A stretch of 64,000 bases of DNA from Sphingopyxis bauzanensis (GTDB taxonomy: Bacteria; Pseudomonadota; Alphaproteobacteria; Sphingomonadales; Sphingomonadaceae). The position numbers and the translations under genes are program-made. The stretch lies in assembly GCF_002205675.1 (NCBI RefSeq), contig NZ_NISK01000002.1:372001-436000 (forward strand), in the 5' to 3' direction. The notes below the pieces were generated by a model, which had not been told where the DNA came from, searched no databases, and was given only the letters and a program-made list of their open reading frames with translations. Shown here piece after piece: positions 43,942 through 54,118 of this stretch. Numbering within the stretch: position 1 is the stretch's first letter; each line of letters opens with the position of its first letter.

Positions 43942-44715
43942 CTACCAGCAACTATACCCGCCGTCGGCCAGCACCACGCTCCCGGTCATCAAACTTGCCA
44001 TGTCGGACGCCAGAAACAGGATCACCGCCGCCACCTCCTCGGGCGCGCCCAGCCGCGCCATCGGTGTTCCGTCGATCCAGCGGCGATACATCTCGCCTTC
44101 CTGGTCGGCAAAAGCGTTCAGCGGCGTCGCAATATAGGTCGGCGCCACTGCATTCACCCGCACGCCGCGGTCAGCCCATTCGGCGGCCAGACTCTTGGTC
44201 AGCTGATGCACCGCCGCCTTCGACGCATTATAATAGCTTTGCGGCTGCGGCCGGTTGACGATGAAGCCCGACATCGATCCGACATTGACGATGCTCCCCT
44301 GCCCCGCCGCCAGCATGTACCGCCCGAACGCCCGCGCGCACCAGAAGCTGCCATTGAGGTTCACGTCGAGCACGTTCAACCAATGGTCGTCCGCGACATC
44401 TTCGGCCGCTGTCTCGCTGCGTGCGATCCCGGCATTGTTGATCAGAATGTCGATCCGCCCCTCGCGGGCGAGCATCGCGGCGGCGGTGGCATCGACGGCC
44501 GCACTATCGGTCACGTCGAGCGCCTCGGCAAAGACGGCATAACCTTTTGCCGCGAGATCGGCGACCGCGCGATCGAGCGCGGCGGCATCGCGGTCCGCGA
44601 TCGTCACCCGCGCGCCAGCCTCGGCCAGCGCGTCGGCCGCCGCCAGCCCAATCCCCTGCGCGCCCCCCGTCACAAAGGCTGTGCGCCCATCAAGGCGCAG
44701 CTTCTCCAGATACAT
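43942..44715 (-). CDS. SDR-family oxidoreductase
   Basis: A 257-aa classical short-chain dehydrogenase: cofactor motif TGGAQGIG (residues 16-23), NNAG (about 90-93), catalytic Ser in GSMSGFI, and YxxxK in YYNASKAAVHQ. The Asp after the second strand (VTIADRDAA) favours NAD. It oxidises or reduces a hydroxy compound in the cytosol. It follows the esterase gene by four bases, on the same strand. Confidence 0.9.
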   Translation of the reverse strand: MYLEKLRLDGRTAFVTGGAQGIGLAAADALAEAGARVTIADRDAAALDRAVADLAAKGYAVFAEALDVTDSAAVDATAAAMLAREGRIDILINNAGIARSETAAEDVADDHWLNVLDVNLNGSFWCARAFGRYMLAAGQGSIVNVGSMSGFIVNRPQPQSYYNASKAAVHQLTKSLAAEWADRGVRVNAVAPTYIATPLNAFADQEGEMYRRWIDGTPMARLGAPEEVAAVILFLASDMASLMTGSVVLADGGYSCW

Positions 44716-44719
44716 GGAC

Positions 44720-46210
44720 CTATTCCGGTACGAAGGCGGCGGCGGGCATCACCGGTTCGTGGACCGCTTCGCCGCGCGTCACCTGATAAACCATTCGATC
44801 AGCGTCGAACTCGGGCCAAGGCATCGATCCGCTGCGCGCAAAGCCCGCCCACAGAATATGGACTTGCTCGGCCAGCGCCTGCGGCGGGTCCATCCCCGCC
44901 AGCCCGCGCGGACCGGTGACGGTCGGCAGCGTCTTGAACACGAACGGCATCTCGATCCCGTGGCACGCGCCCAGCTCGCCGTCGCACGCGGGCGAGCGCC
45001 AGTCGAATTCGTACAGCCACGTCTTGCCCTGATGCGCCGCCGCATATTGCCGCGCCGGCCAGCGGAACACCAGGTCCGTCATCGCGCGCGTCATCGCCTC
45101 GCCTGGCCGCACGCCCCTTTGTTTATATCCATAGGCCATCAGAGCCGCCTTCGCCTGCGGATGCGACCGCCCGAGCAGCCAGCGCGCAAGCAGCCCGCCG
45201 ATCTTTTTGCGTATCCCGGTTGGCACGAAATAGAGGTTCATCTCGTCGGCATTGCTACCGATGACGACTTCCACATCGCGTCCGGCGCCTTTGCGCAGTG
45301 CGTCGAGCGGCTTCACGGGCAGGACATCGTCGCCATAAACCGGAATGAACCGGCTGATCCCATACACCGGTTCGCGCCCGTCTTGGTCGCGCAGGTCGAT
45401 CGCCCACGGCTTCGCCACCTTCTCGACCGCGTCCATCGCATCTGTGTTGGACACCGGTAGAAATCCGTTTGCATCGGGCACGATACGCAGCACTTTCGCC
45501 AGCTTCCGCACCAACCGCTGCGCGACCGCAACCTCCCGCACCATGGAACCATGCCCGCTCTGGATGATCGCCCGCGCGAACAATCCCTCGGCGAGCGGCG
45601 AGGTCACAAGATCGGCAATCGCCATCGCCCCCGCGCTCTCGCCAAACACCGTGACATTTGCCGGATCACCGCCAAAAGCCGCGACATTGCGCTGCACCCA
45701 AGCCAGCGCGAACAAGATATCGCGCAGCCCCAAATTGGTCGGCGCGCCCGGCACCGGCAGGAAACCGTCGATCCCCATCCGATAGTTGATCGCGACGCAG
45801 ATGAGGCCCGAAGCCGCGAATGCGCTGCCATCATGAACCGGCGCATCCTTGCTGCCGACGACAAAGCCGCCGCCATGGACGAACACCATGACCGGCGCGG
45901 TTTTGGCATCGCGCGGCGCCCAGATGTTCAGGCGCAGATAATCGCCGTCACTGCCGTCACTACCGCTGCCAATTAGCGGCGACGGATCGATCTCGGGGAA
46001 CGGTTTGATCCGGTGAGGCGCGGCCGGGCCGGGATTGTCCATGTCCCGAACCCCGTCCCAGGCGTCCGGCATACGCGGCAGCTCGAAGCGCGCAGGAGGA
46101 GCGGCATAGGGTATACCAAGGTAGCGAATAATCGGGCCGTCAAGACAACCGCGGACAAGTCCGCCGTCGATCGCGATCGCTGCACCAGCTAGGTCCGAAG
46201 TCGTCATCAT
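44720..46210 (-). CDS. Type-B carboxylesterase
   Basis: A 496-aa alpha/beta-hydrolase of the carboxylesterase type-B family. Visible are the N-terminal signature FRYLGIPYAAPP, the oxyanion-hole HGGGFVVGS, and the nucleophile elbow GESAG. The catalytic His is likely in ACHGIEMPF near the end. No signal peptide is visible, so it would act in the cytosol on an imported ester. Upstream (46211-46377) no promoter could be recognised, and it may be cotranscribed with the hydroxyacid oxidase gene. Confidence 0.9.
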   Translation of the reverse strand: MMTTSDLAGAAIAIDGGLVRGCLDGPIIRYLGIPYAAPPARFELPRMPDAWDGVRDMDNPGPAAPHRIKPFPEIDPSPLIGSGSDGSDGDYLRLNIWAPRDAKTAPVMVFVHGGGFVVGSKDAPVHDGSAFAASGLICVAINYRMGIDGFLPVPGAPTNLGLRDILFALAWVQRNVAAFGGDPANVTVFGESAGAMAIADLVTSPLAEGLFARAIIQSGHGSMVREVAVAQRLVRKLAKVLRIVPDANGFLPVSNTDAMDAVEKVAKPWAIDLRDQDGREPVYGISRFIPVYGDDVLPVKPLDALRKGAGRDVEVVIGSNADEMNLYFVPTGIRKKIGGLLARWLLGRSHPQAKAALMAYGYKQRGVRPGEAMTRAMTDLVFRWPARQYAAAHQGKTWLYEFDWRSPACDGELGACHGIEMPFVFKTLPTVTGPRGLAGMDPPQALAEQVHILWAGFARSGSMPWPEFDADRMVYQVTRGEAVHEPVMPAAAFVPE

Positions 46211-46377
46211 GACGCCATAGCATCCGCGCCGCTGCGCAACACCATCTGTCGATGTGCCGATCGTAGGAACTGATATGCCCTGGTACGCGCAACGTCTGCT
46301 GTTTGAAAACTGTCGGTTTTTAGATATCGGCAGCCCAAAGCCGACCTATTCGCCACTATCGCTGATCGCCGCGTGGA

Positions 46378-47589
<1,212 letters not shown>

Positions 47590-48259
47590 TCAATTGCCTC
47601 CGATCGACTGCGCTGCGGCCATTTGCCGCGCGCAGTTGATAGGGAGAGATCGCCAAGCGACAATTCCGCCGCCAGCCGCTCCGCTCTCGACTGTCGCACC
47701 ATAGTGATTTGAAGCTGTCATTGCGGAAGCTTATCACCTGTCCCAGCCGTGAGGCTATGCCCGCGGCTATGCCGATCAAAGGCAGCGGTGTGCCGCGACA
47801 GAATTCTGGCGGCGCGGCCCCCGTACCCTGCTTACCACGGGGGCAGGCTAGTTTGGCAGACCGAACATACGGTCTTTTGCCCACCGAACAAAGCGAGCCA
47901 ACGTTCCGCGACATGCCGGAGCGCACCCTCTCACGCTGTTCAGATTTTCACGTTAGACTTCGATCCCTTCCGCCAATGCGAGCCCATCTCCCCCATCAAC
48001 GCCGAGCTATTGCAGCGTTTTTTTTGATTGTGGCGTGACCCAGCAGAATTCGTACAGCCAGCAAAAAGCCGGTCGGCTTGTCGATATCTGTCACAATCTT
48101 TCAGGCGCGCTTACATCCGTGAACCTGTTTGGATCCAAAGCCGAGGATGGCGCCTGCGGTCGTGTCCCCAGCGGTGGACTAGGTTCTGCCGGTAGCGAAG
48201 CTGACCGGACACGCGCTAATCGATAAAGCGCTGTAGTGTCCGGTCAGTTTCGCGGTTGG
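47590..48259. other. Gene-free region with a long hairpin
   Basis: No coding sequence was supported in these 670 bases between the hydroxyacid oxidase start and the end of the repeat protein gene. It contains a run of nine T residues at 48021-48029 and an 18-bp inverted repeat at 48195-48253. Confidence 0.55.
48195..48253. repeat. 18-bp inverted repeat with inner stem
   Basis: The arm from 48195 to 48212 (core CTGACCGGACAC) and its complement at 48236-48253 pair in 17 of 18 bases. The 23-base loop has an inner GCGCT/AGCGC stem. It lies just after the stop of the minus-strand repeat protein gene and could be its terminator, or the remnant of an element end. No transposase lies near. Confidence 0.65.
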
Positions 48260-49159
48260 TCATCGGCGGTTATTGCCAAGCATTTGGTCAAGCTCACCAT
48301 AACGCCGCGTCAAATAAGTCCGCTCGTCGGCACTATAGCCGCCGGTCGCATAAGCAGCATCGAGCCTCATCAGGTCGCTGAGCTGAGCCCGTACCTGCAC
48401 CGCATCGTTGCGGCTGATACTGCCATTCCGTTCGGATGTCGCCAGACGCGTTTCCAACTGGCTCCACCTCGCGCTGTTGCCGTCATTGCCAAAGCCGCCG
48501 CCCAGGCGGTTGTTGATAGCATTGTACCGCGACCACAAATCGGCCTGCTCGCGTGCATCAAACCCCCCGCGCTGATAGCTGGTCTCCAGCTGGGCCAACG
48601 ACCGCCAATCATTGCGAAGCTGCGTGGCTTCTGCCCGCGTCAGGGTGCGGTTCCGCAACCCCATCGTGACGCGCTGCTCGAAGTCCGCGCTGCGCGTCGA
48701 CAACATCTGCCAACGGCCCTGATCCGGATACCCACCCTGTCCACCGGACGGATCGGTATTCTGACCGCCAATCCGCTGATTCAATGCCCGGTACCGCATC
48801 CGCAAATCGCTGCGCTGCTGCTGCGACATATTGCCATTGGCCGAGTATTGTGCCTCCAGCCGGACGATCTCGTTATATTCTCTGCGCATCTGGTCCGCCT
48901 CGTATCGGCCGAGCGAGCCATCGCGCACGGCGCTATCGATGCGCTGCTCCAGTGCCGCCCGGCGCTGAGCGAAGGGTCGCCGACCCTGATTCCAGTCGGT
49001 TTCCAGCGTCTGCTCGCTCGCCTGTTCGTTGTTTCCGAACACAGAACCCAGCAGCTGCTCGAGGATATTGCCCTGCTGCTGACGCTGCTCCTGCGCAATT
49101 GCAGGCGTGGAGAGGAGCAACGCGCTCGAAGCGGCGCCTATGAGGAGAATGGTTTTCAT
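48260..49159 (-). CDS. Exported protein with three internal helical repeats
   Basis: A 299-aa protein with a signal peptide (cleavage after STPAIAQ, about residue 22). Three copies of a repeat of about 65-70 residues follow at roughly 60-130, 150-222 and 231-296. Each begins with an Arg-rich helix (ALEQRIDSAVRDGSLGRYEA; DFEQRVTMGLRNRTLTRAEA; QLETRLATSERNGSISRNDA), then RLEAQYSANG / QLETSYQRGG / RLDAAYATGG, and ends RYRALNQRI / RYNAINNRL / RYGELDQML. It is Gln/Asn/Arg-rich. The likely place is the periplasm; I do not recognise a named domain. Confidence 0.82.
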   Translation of the reverse strand: MKTILLIGAASSALLLSTPAIAQEQRQQQGNILEQLLGSVFGNNEQASEQTLETDWNQGRRPFAQRRAALEQRIDSAVRDGSLGRYEADQMRREYNEIVRLEAQYSANGNMSQQQRSDLRMRYRALNQRIGGQNTDPSGGQGGYPDQGRWQMLSTRSADFEQRVTMGLRNRTLTRAEATQLRNDWRSLAQLETSYQRGGFDAREQADLWSRYNAINNRLGGGFGNDGNSARWSQLETRLATSERNGSISRNDAVQVRAQLSDLMRLDAAYATGGYSADERTYLTRRYGELDQMLGNNRR

Positions 49160-49473
49160 CGAGTCTGACCTTCATTGAATGAGCTGCTGGCAATTTAACC
49201 GCAGGAAAGAAGGGCAGATCCGCTGCTATCACTTATGGAAATTCATTCGTCGCAAGCCGTGCGGATAGCCCAGATTGCCATCTAACGCCTTGGTGATGTC
49301 TCGGTTGCAACGAAACCGCAATTGGCGGCGCGGAACCGCGACGTCGGCCGGGTATTGCAATATGAGCGGCGCAGTCCGGACAAACTCCAACGTCTCCACG
49401 GCGAACTGTAGCGGGGGGAACCCTTTCAGCCGGCTGTCGTTACTTTGCAAAGGCAAGGAACGGCGCGACACAC
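49160..49473. other. Divergent intergenic region
   Basis: These 314 bases lie between the repeat protein and the N-formylglutamate-amidohydrolase-like gene, which point away from each other. They should hold both promoters; no clear motif was found. Confidence 0.45.
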
Positions 49474-50280
49474 ATGGCAAATCCGGGCCGTCAGGCATGC
49501 GATGACAATATCTGGTGGCAGTTGCAAAGGGGCTCGGGTCCCATCATTGCGACTGCCATCCATGATGGCCATGGCCTGCGGGCCGAGGTTCGTGCGGCGA
49601 TGGCGCTTTCGGAAAGCGACCGCCTTCGCGAAGAAGACCCCCACACCGGTCAAGCCGCCGCCGCAGTTCCCAATCATATCATCGCGGCGCGGTCGCGCTT
49701 CGAAGTCGATCTCAACCGGGAATTTGATGAGGCCGTGTATCGCACCCCCGACCAAAGCTGGGGACTGAAGGTTTGGCATGCGGCGCCGCCGGATGACCTC
49801 GTCGCGCGTTCGCTCGCACTTCATACGGCGTTCTACAGGATGATGGCCGATACGCTTGACGAAATCGCTGCGCAGCACGAGCAGTTCATATTGTTCGACA
49901 TCCATAGCTATAATCACCGCCGGGACGGACCCGGCGCCGCGGCCACCCCGCCAGAGGAAGCGCCCGACATCAATATCGGCACTTATTCGATGCCGCGCGA
50001 TCATTGGGCACCGGTTCTCGATCCGATCATCGCCGCGATGCGCGATTTCAACTTCAACGGCCGCAAGCTCGACGTGCGCGAGAATATTGCGTTTCAGGGC
50101 AAGGGAGCCCTGACGCGTTTCGTGCATGAGCGTTATCCTCAAAAAGGCTGCGCGATTGCGATCGAGTTCAAGAAGTTTTTCATGGACGAATGGACCGGGG
50201 TGCCGGATACCGCGGCGCTCGCGGCGATGCGCGAGCTCATTTCGCACAGCGCCGCCGCGGCTGAGGCGGCACTCAAGTGA
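49474..50280 (+). CDS. N-formylglutamate-amidohydrolase-family protein
   Basis: A 268-aa protein of the FGase (HutG-like) family. Likely metal and catalytic residues lie in IATAIHDGHGLRAEV (His29-His32 region), the ILFDIHSYNHRRDG segment and AIAIEFKKFFMDEWTG. Family members are zinc hydrolases of amide bonds. It overlaps the DUF1704 gene start (GTGA), which is followed by an ATP-grasp gene. The histidine-degradation genes hutU, hutH and hutI are absent, so the enzyme probably does not serve that pathway; it may trim an amide formed by the ligase. Start ATG 49474 lies ten bases after AAGGAACGG. Confidence 0.85.
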   Translation: MANPGRQACDDNIWWQLQRGSGPIIATAIHDGHGLRAEVRAAMALSESDRLREEDPHTGQAAAAVPNHIIAARSRFEVDLNREFDEAVYRTPDQSWGLKVWHAAPPDDLVARSLALHTAFYRMMADTLDEIAAQHEQFILFDIHSYNHRRDGPGAAATPPEEAPDINIGTYSMPRDHWAPVLDPIIAAMRDFNFNGRKLDVRENIAFQGKGALTRFVHERYPQKGCAIAIEFKKFFMDEWTGVPDTAALAAMRELISHSAAAAEAALK

Positions 50281-52145
50281 CCGCGCTCCGCGAAGCTCTG
50301 GCGAGCGATGTCTCCTCAATCGAATTTAGCGAAAGCGGCGCGCTGCGCAGTGCGTTCGGCGCGCATGGCCGCGTTCATGTCGATCGCCCCCTCCCCTTCA
50401 TCGTCATCCATCGGTTCGACCCCGACATCGCCGCGAGCCTTGCACTCGAGATCAGCGTGACGAGCCCGGCGTATATTGTCTGGCCGGCCCACGACGATGC
50501 GGCGGCGGCAGTAACGCTAAACGCCGTCGTCACCGAAGCGCGCCGTCATTTTCCGGCCTTCCTGATCATCGAACTGAGCGACCTCGCGCGCCCACCGGCG
50601 AAGCCCGAGGATGCGCCTCGGCTGCCCCCGTTCGAGTGCAGGATTGCCGCGACGGCCAATCCATCTGTGCAAATCGCGGCTGGCAGGCTGCGTGAGGCTC
50701 TTGAGGAAATCGAGATTGATCTGCGTCACTGCACGGTCGGGGAGATCGCGCCGCTCGATCCAGCCAAGCAAATGCTGCCAAGCAGCGGCGGCGGTCGTTC
50801 GGCCGGCGAAACGATCCGGCTCGCACTGCCGCATATTCACCTCACCCCCGACGGCGAAGATATTTATCCGCAGATTTTCCACGACCTGCAAGTGGCGGCG
50901 TTCGACGCGATTCTGAAGGCTGCCTGCACCTTCATGGAACACAGCAAACTTGGCGCTCCGGCGCATTACCGCAGCTTGGGGCGGAGCTCCTTCGTCGATG
51001 CGGCGCGTGCAGCCGATGAAAAGCTCAACGTCATTTGCGGCACCTATGATTTCCTGATGGCGGTGTCGCCGATCAATGGCAGCGAAGCGCAGGAGCGATT
51101 TGCTGCATCCGGATATGAGCAAGCGCCCGAGTTTCGCTACCGGCCCCTCACGGTCGATCCCGACGAAGCCAAGCGAGCGCTGTACAAAATCGATCTCAAA
51201 AAGGTCGAGGATCCGATGCTCGAAAGCCTGTTTTCAGAGAAGCGTCACGAGATCGACCATCAGCTGTCGATGCTGGCCTGCCGGAACAGCGACCGGTTCC
51301 GTTATGCCTCGCTGATGCTCTACGAGCCGGTCGACAGTGCGCTTCTCGCCGCCGCCCATGACATCCTGGGATCGCGATCCCGGGCGCCCGCCGCAACCGA
51401 TCGGCCGCCGGCGGACTGTCATGTCGTTGCCGCCGCGGCACACGCGATGGCGGCGCGGTACCAGGCAATCGATCCGGCATTCGACGTGACAATCGAAATC
51501 CGCGAGGATGTCACTGCCGGGATGCTCGTATCGGGCGATCGGCTTTATATTTCGCACGATATCATGGTGCCCGCCCACCGGCTCGAACCCTTGCTCACCC
51601 ACGAGGTCGGCATCCACCTGCTCACCTATGTCAACGGTTCGCAACAGGGACTGCAGATCTTCAAGCGGGGCCTTGCCGGCTATGAAGGGGTGCAGGAAGG
51701 CCTCGGCGTCTTCGCCGAATGGGCGGTCGGCGGATTGACGCGCGCGCGGCTGCGGCTTCTTGCCGGGCGGGTCGTCGCCGTTCATGCGATGACCGACGGC
51801 GCGAGCTTCATCGACGTGTTTCGCCTGATGCGTGACGCGCACGGCTTCAGCGCCGCGGGTGCCTTCAACCTCACGACCCGCGTCTTTCGATCGGGTGGCT
51901 TTGCCAAGGATGCCATTTACCTGCGCGGCTTCAAGACGATCCTCGATCTGCTTGCGGCAGGTCGTTCGCTCGAGCCCTATTGGTACGGCAAGATCGCTCC
52001 GCAGCACGTGGCCGCGGTCGAAGAACTATCGGACCGCGGGATCCTGTCCGCGCCCACGAGCCGTCCGGAGTTCTTGGCGCACACGAGTTTTACCGACCGG
52101 GTCGGCGCATTCTGCGCCGCACCATCTTTTACCAACCTCATATGA
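50277..52145 (+). CDS. DUF1704 (QEGLA-motif) putative zinc metallopeptidase
   Basis: A 622-aa protein of the DUF1704 family, often annotated 'flavohemoglobin expression-modulating QEGLA motif protein'. The C-terminal half holds LLTHEVGIHLLTYVNG with an HExxxH zinc motif (His442, Glu443, His447) and VQEGLGVFAEW with Glu474. The vertebrate DUF1704 proteins (MATCAP) are reported as tubulin tyrosine carboxypeptidases with this motif, so a carboxypeptidase role is the inference. The N-terminal 220 residues are unlike a peptidase and may be a binding part. It starts with GTG at 50277, overlapping the upstream stop; 13 bases separate it from the ATP-grasp gene. Confidence 0.85.
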   Translation: MTALREALASDVSSIEFSESGALRSAFGAHGRVHVDRPLPFIVIHRFDPDIAASLALEISVTSPAYIVWPAHDDAAAAVTLNAVVTEARRHFPAFLIIELSDLARPPAKPEDAPRLPPFECRIAATANPSVQIAAGRLREALEEIEIDLRHCTVGEIAPLDPAKQMLPSSGGGRSAGETIRLALPHIHLTPDGEDIYPQIFHDLQVAAFDAILKAACTFMEHSKLGAPAHYRSLGRSSFVDAARAADEKLNVICGTYDFLMAVSPINGSEAQERFAASGYEQAPEFRYRPLTVDPDEAKRALYKIDLKKVEDPMLESLFSEKRHEIDHQLSMLACRNSDRFRYASLMLYEPVDSALLAAAHDILGSRSRAPAATDRPPADCHVVAAAAHAMAARYQAIDPAFDVTIEIREDVTAGMLVSGDRLYISHDIMVPAHRLEPLLTHEVGIHLLTYVNGSQQGLQIFKRGLAGYEGVQEGLGVFAEWAVGGLTRARLRLLAGRVVAVHAMTDGASFIDVFRLMRDAHGFSAAGAFNLTTRVFRSGGFAKDAIYLRGFKTILDLLAAGRSLEPYWYGKIAPQHVAAVEELSDRGILSAPTSRPEFLAHTSFTDRVGAFCAAPSFTNLI

Positions 52146-52158
52146 TTGGACCTGCGCC

Positions 52159-53205
52159 ATGCTGATCGCCTTTTTCGTGAACGACATGGAACGCGAGCAT
52201 GAGAATTTCACGACCACGGTGCTCGCCCACACCGCGGCCCAGCGCGGTCACCGCGTCTGCTACGTGACGCCCTCCGACTTCGTTCTGCATCCCGATGACA
52301 AAATGGCGGTCCACGCCCGGTTCGCGCCAGCAAAGAAATATAAGTCGCATTCCGATTTCTTCGCCGCAATGCAGCAGGTCGGTACGCAAACAGAAGCGAT
52401 CGAGGCGACCGATATCGACGTGTTGATGCTGCGTTCCGACCCATCGCTCGACGCGCAAACGATGCCGTGGGCAGCCGATATCGGCATCTTGTTCGGGCGC
52501 GAGGCGGCAAAACGTGGCGTCCTGGTCGTCAACGATCCCGATAGTCTCGGCCGGGCGGTCAACAAGCTCTATTTCCAGTCGTTTCCCGAAGAGGTGCGCG
52601 CCGAAACATTGATTACCAAGCATGCGAACGACATCAAGGAATTCGCCAAGGCGCAGGGCGGCAACCTGATCCTCAAACCCTTGCAGGGCTCGGGAGGAAG
52701 CGGCGTGTTCAAGGTCGATGGCGACGGCTCCTCGAACATGAACCAGATCATCGAGGCGATCGACCGCGACGGTTATATCATCGCGCAGGCCTATGTCCCT
52801 GCGGCGAGCAAGGGTGACATCCGGCTCTTCATGATGAACGGCTGGCCGCTGAAGATCGGCACCAAATATGCCGCGATGCGCCGCGTCGCCTCCAAGGGCG
52901 ATATCCGCAGCAACATCCACGCCGGCGGCACGGCAGCGAAAGTCAAGATCGGCGCGACCGAGCTGCGGGTCGCCGAGGTCATTCGCCCGAAGCTGATCGC
53001 AGATGGCATGTTCCTGGTCGGCATCGACATCGTGGGCGACAAGATCCTCGAGGTGAATGTTTTTTCGCCGGGCAACCTCAAATCGATCGGCGATATGAAC
53101 GATGTCGATTTCACCGTTCCGATCATCGAGTCCCTCGAAACGAAGCTCAAAATCGCGCAAGACTATAAGGGCGCGTTCGACAACTGCGCATTGGCAACGA
53201 TGTAG
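52159..53205 (+). CDS. Glutathione-synthetase-like ATP-grasp ligase
   Basis: A 348-aa protein of the GshB-type ATP-grasp family: an N-terminal pre-ATP-grasp fold (MLIAFFVNDMEREHENFTTT) and ATP-grasp parts NLILKPLQGSGGSGVFKVD (glycine-rich loop), IAQAYVPAASKGDIRLFMMNG, and FLVGIDIVGDKILEVNVFSPG with the metal-binding Glu and Asn. It would join an acid to an amine through an acyl phosphate. Being the partner of a DUF1704 peptidase and an amidohydrolase, it need not be the cell's glutathione synthetase. The start ATG at 52159 lies in the middle of a longer frame that begins inside the DUF1704 gene. Confidence 0.88.
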   Translation: MLIAFFVNDMEREHENFTTTVLAHTAAQRGHRVCYVTPSDFVLHPDDKMAVHARFAPAKKYKSHSDFFAAMQQVGTQTEAIEATDIDVLMLRSDPSLDAQTMPWAADIGILFGREAAKRGVLVVNDPDSLGRAVNKLYFQSFPEEVRAETLITKHANDIKEFAKAQGGNLILKPLQGSGGSGVFKVDGDGSSNMNQIIEAIDRDGYIIAQAYVPAASKGDIRLFMMNGWPLKIGTKYAAMRRVASKGDIRSNIHAGGTAAKVKIGATELRVAEVIRPKLIADGMFLVGIDIVGDKILEVNVFSPGNLKSIGDMNDVDFTVPIIESLETKLKIAQDYKGAFDNCALATM

Positions 53206-53222
53206 GCCAAGCCTTGTTGGCC
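53205..53222 (+). terminator. Short hairpin at the end of the triad
   Basis: GGCCAA/TTGGCC with a six-base loop begins at the last base of the ATP-grasp stop codon. It has no T-run. The 280 bases to the next gene hold no coding sequence. Confidence 0.3.
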
Positions 53223-53484
53223 CCGTCACGGAGGCGCGGCGTAGCCGCGTCGCCTGTCCGTTCCGCGTAGCCGTGCGTGCCGACCGCGAAAAGCGTCGTG
53301 ATGCGACGACAAGTCGCCGTTGTTCCGAACAATTTGTCATCGTGCGCCGCCCAAAGACCGGTTGATGCCGCAAACCATTCATGGTTAGAACAGGGTAATT
53401 CTGCGCGCACGAGGGCTTCCCTTAGGCCGAACAGGCCCGGTGCATTGACTTGACCAGCCAACGCGCGGCGATCCGGAGAACCGG

Positions 53485-53691
53485 TCAGCGTGTTTTGCGG
53501 CTGCGCTCCAAGACGGGACGCTGACCCTCGGCATCAAATGCGCCCGACGGTGGTTGATCGTCTCGGTGGATAGCATTCATTCCTACATCGGCGTGTTGCA
53601 CATTTTCAGGACGCGCGGACATCTCTTCCTCATCGGCCACCCGTCGAAGGCGCATTGCTTCCTTGGCAATTTCGACTTGATCCTTGGCCAT
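53485..53691 (-). CDS. Small hypothetical protein (68 aa)
   Basis: A short charged protein (MAKDQVEIAKEAMRLRRVAD at the start, then Glu/Arg-rich and Asp/Pro-rich parts). It has no membrane segment. Support comes from a good RBS (GAGGAG six bases before the ATG at 53691) and from codon use; similar small basic proteins occur beside PRC-barrel stress genes. It shares a strand with the PRC-barrel gene upstream, 61 bases away. Confidence 0.55.
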   Translation of the reverse strand: MAKDQVEIAKEAMRLRRVADEEEMSARPENVQHADVGMNAIHRDDQPPSGAFDAEGQRPVLERSRKTR

Positions 53692-53752
53692 CGTCAACTC
53701 CTCGGTTTAGCGCGGCGCGCGGCCATGCCTCGCCGGCATGGCCGCTGACAGT

Positions 53753-54118
53753 TTAGAACGGATAATTCATGCCATAATGGCCATAAACGGACTGCCCATA
53801 AGTCCGGTCGAAGGCGGGTTCTGCATCAGCCCCATAGCGCGGCGCCTTTTCGAGCAGAGCCTTGTCGAGGTTTACGACGTAACCGCCGTGCTCGGTTTCA
53901 TAGGTCAGCATGTCCCATGGCAGAGGGTAATAGTCGCTGCCCAATCCGAACAAGCCGCCGAATTGGAGCACCGCATATTCGGCCTTGCCCGAGCGCTTAT
54001 CGACCATGAAATTATAGATCGACCCAAGCTTCTCGCCCTCCCGGTTATAGACGTTCGTTCCTTCAACCTTGTTCGAGGCGATGAGACGATTGGTTTCTTC
54101 GGTTGCAATGTCGGTCAT
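53753..54118 (-). CDS. PRC-barrel domain protein
   Basis: A 121-aa cytosolic protein with a PRC-barrel (LIASNKVEGTNVYNREGEKLGSIYNFMVDKRSGKAEYAVLQFGGLFGLGSDYYPLPW, spanning about residues 10-85). The fold occurs alone in small stress-related proteins of alphaproteobacteria. The C-terminal part is Tyr-rich (DRTYGQSVYGHYGMNYPF). The start ATG at 54118 follows AAAGGA; the earlier ATG at 54154 has no RBS. It may be expressed with the small gene downstream. Confidence 0.85.
   Translation of the reverse strand: MTDIATEETNRLIASNKVEGTNVYNREGEKLGSIYNFMVDKRSGKAEYAVLQFGGLFGLGSDYYPLPWDMLTYETEHGGYVVNLDKALLEKAPRYGADAEPAFDRTYGQSVYGHYGMNYPF

Noticed and set aside
48195..48253. End of an insertion sequence
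   Set aside because: No transposase or second end was found within the window, so it is listed only as an inverted repeat.
53206..53484. A small RNA gene, suggested by several short hairpins (for example GCGGC/GCCGC)
   Set aside because: No promoter or terminator with a T-run is visible, and short GC hairpins are expected at this base composition.
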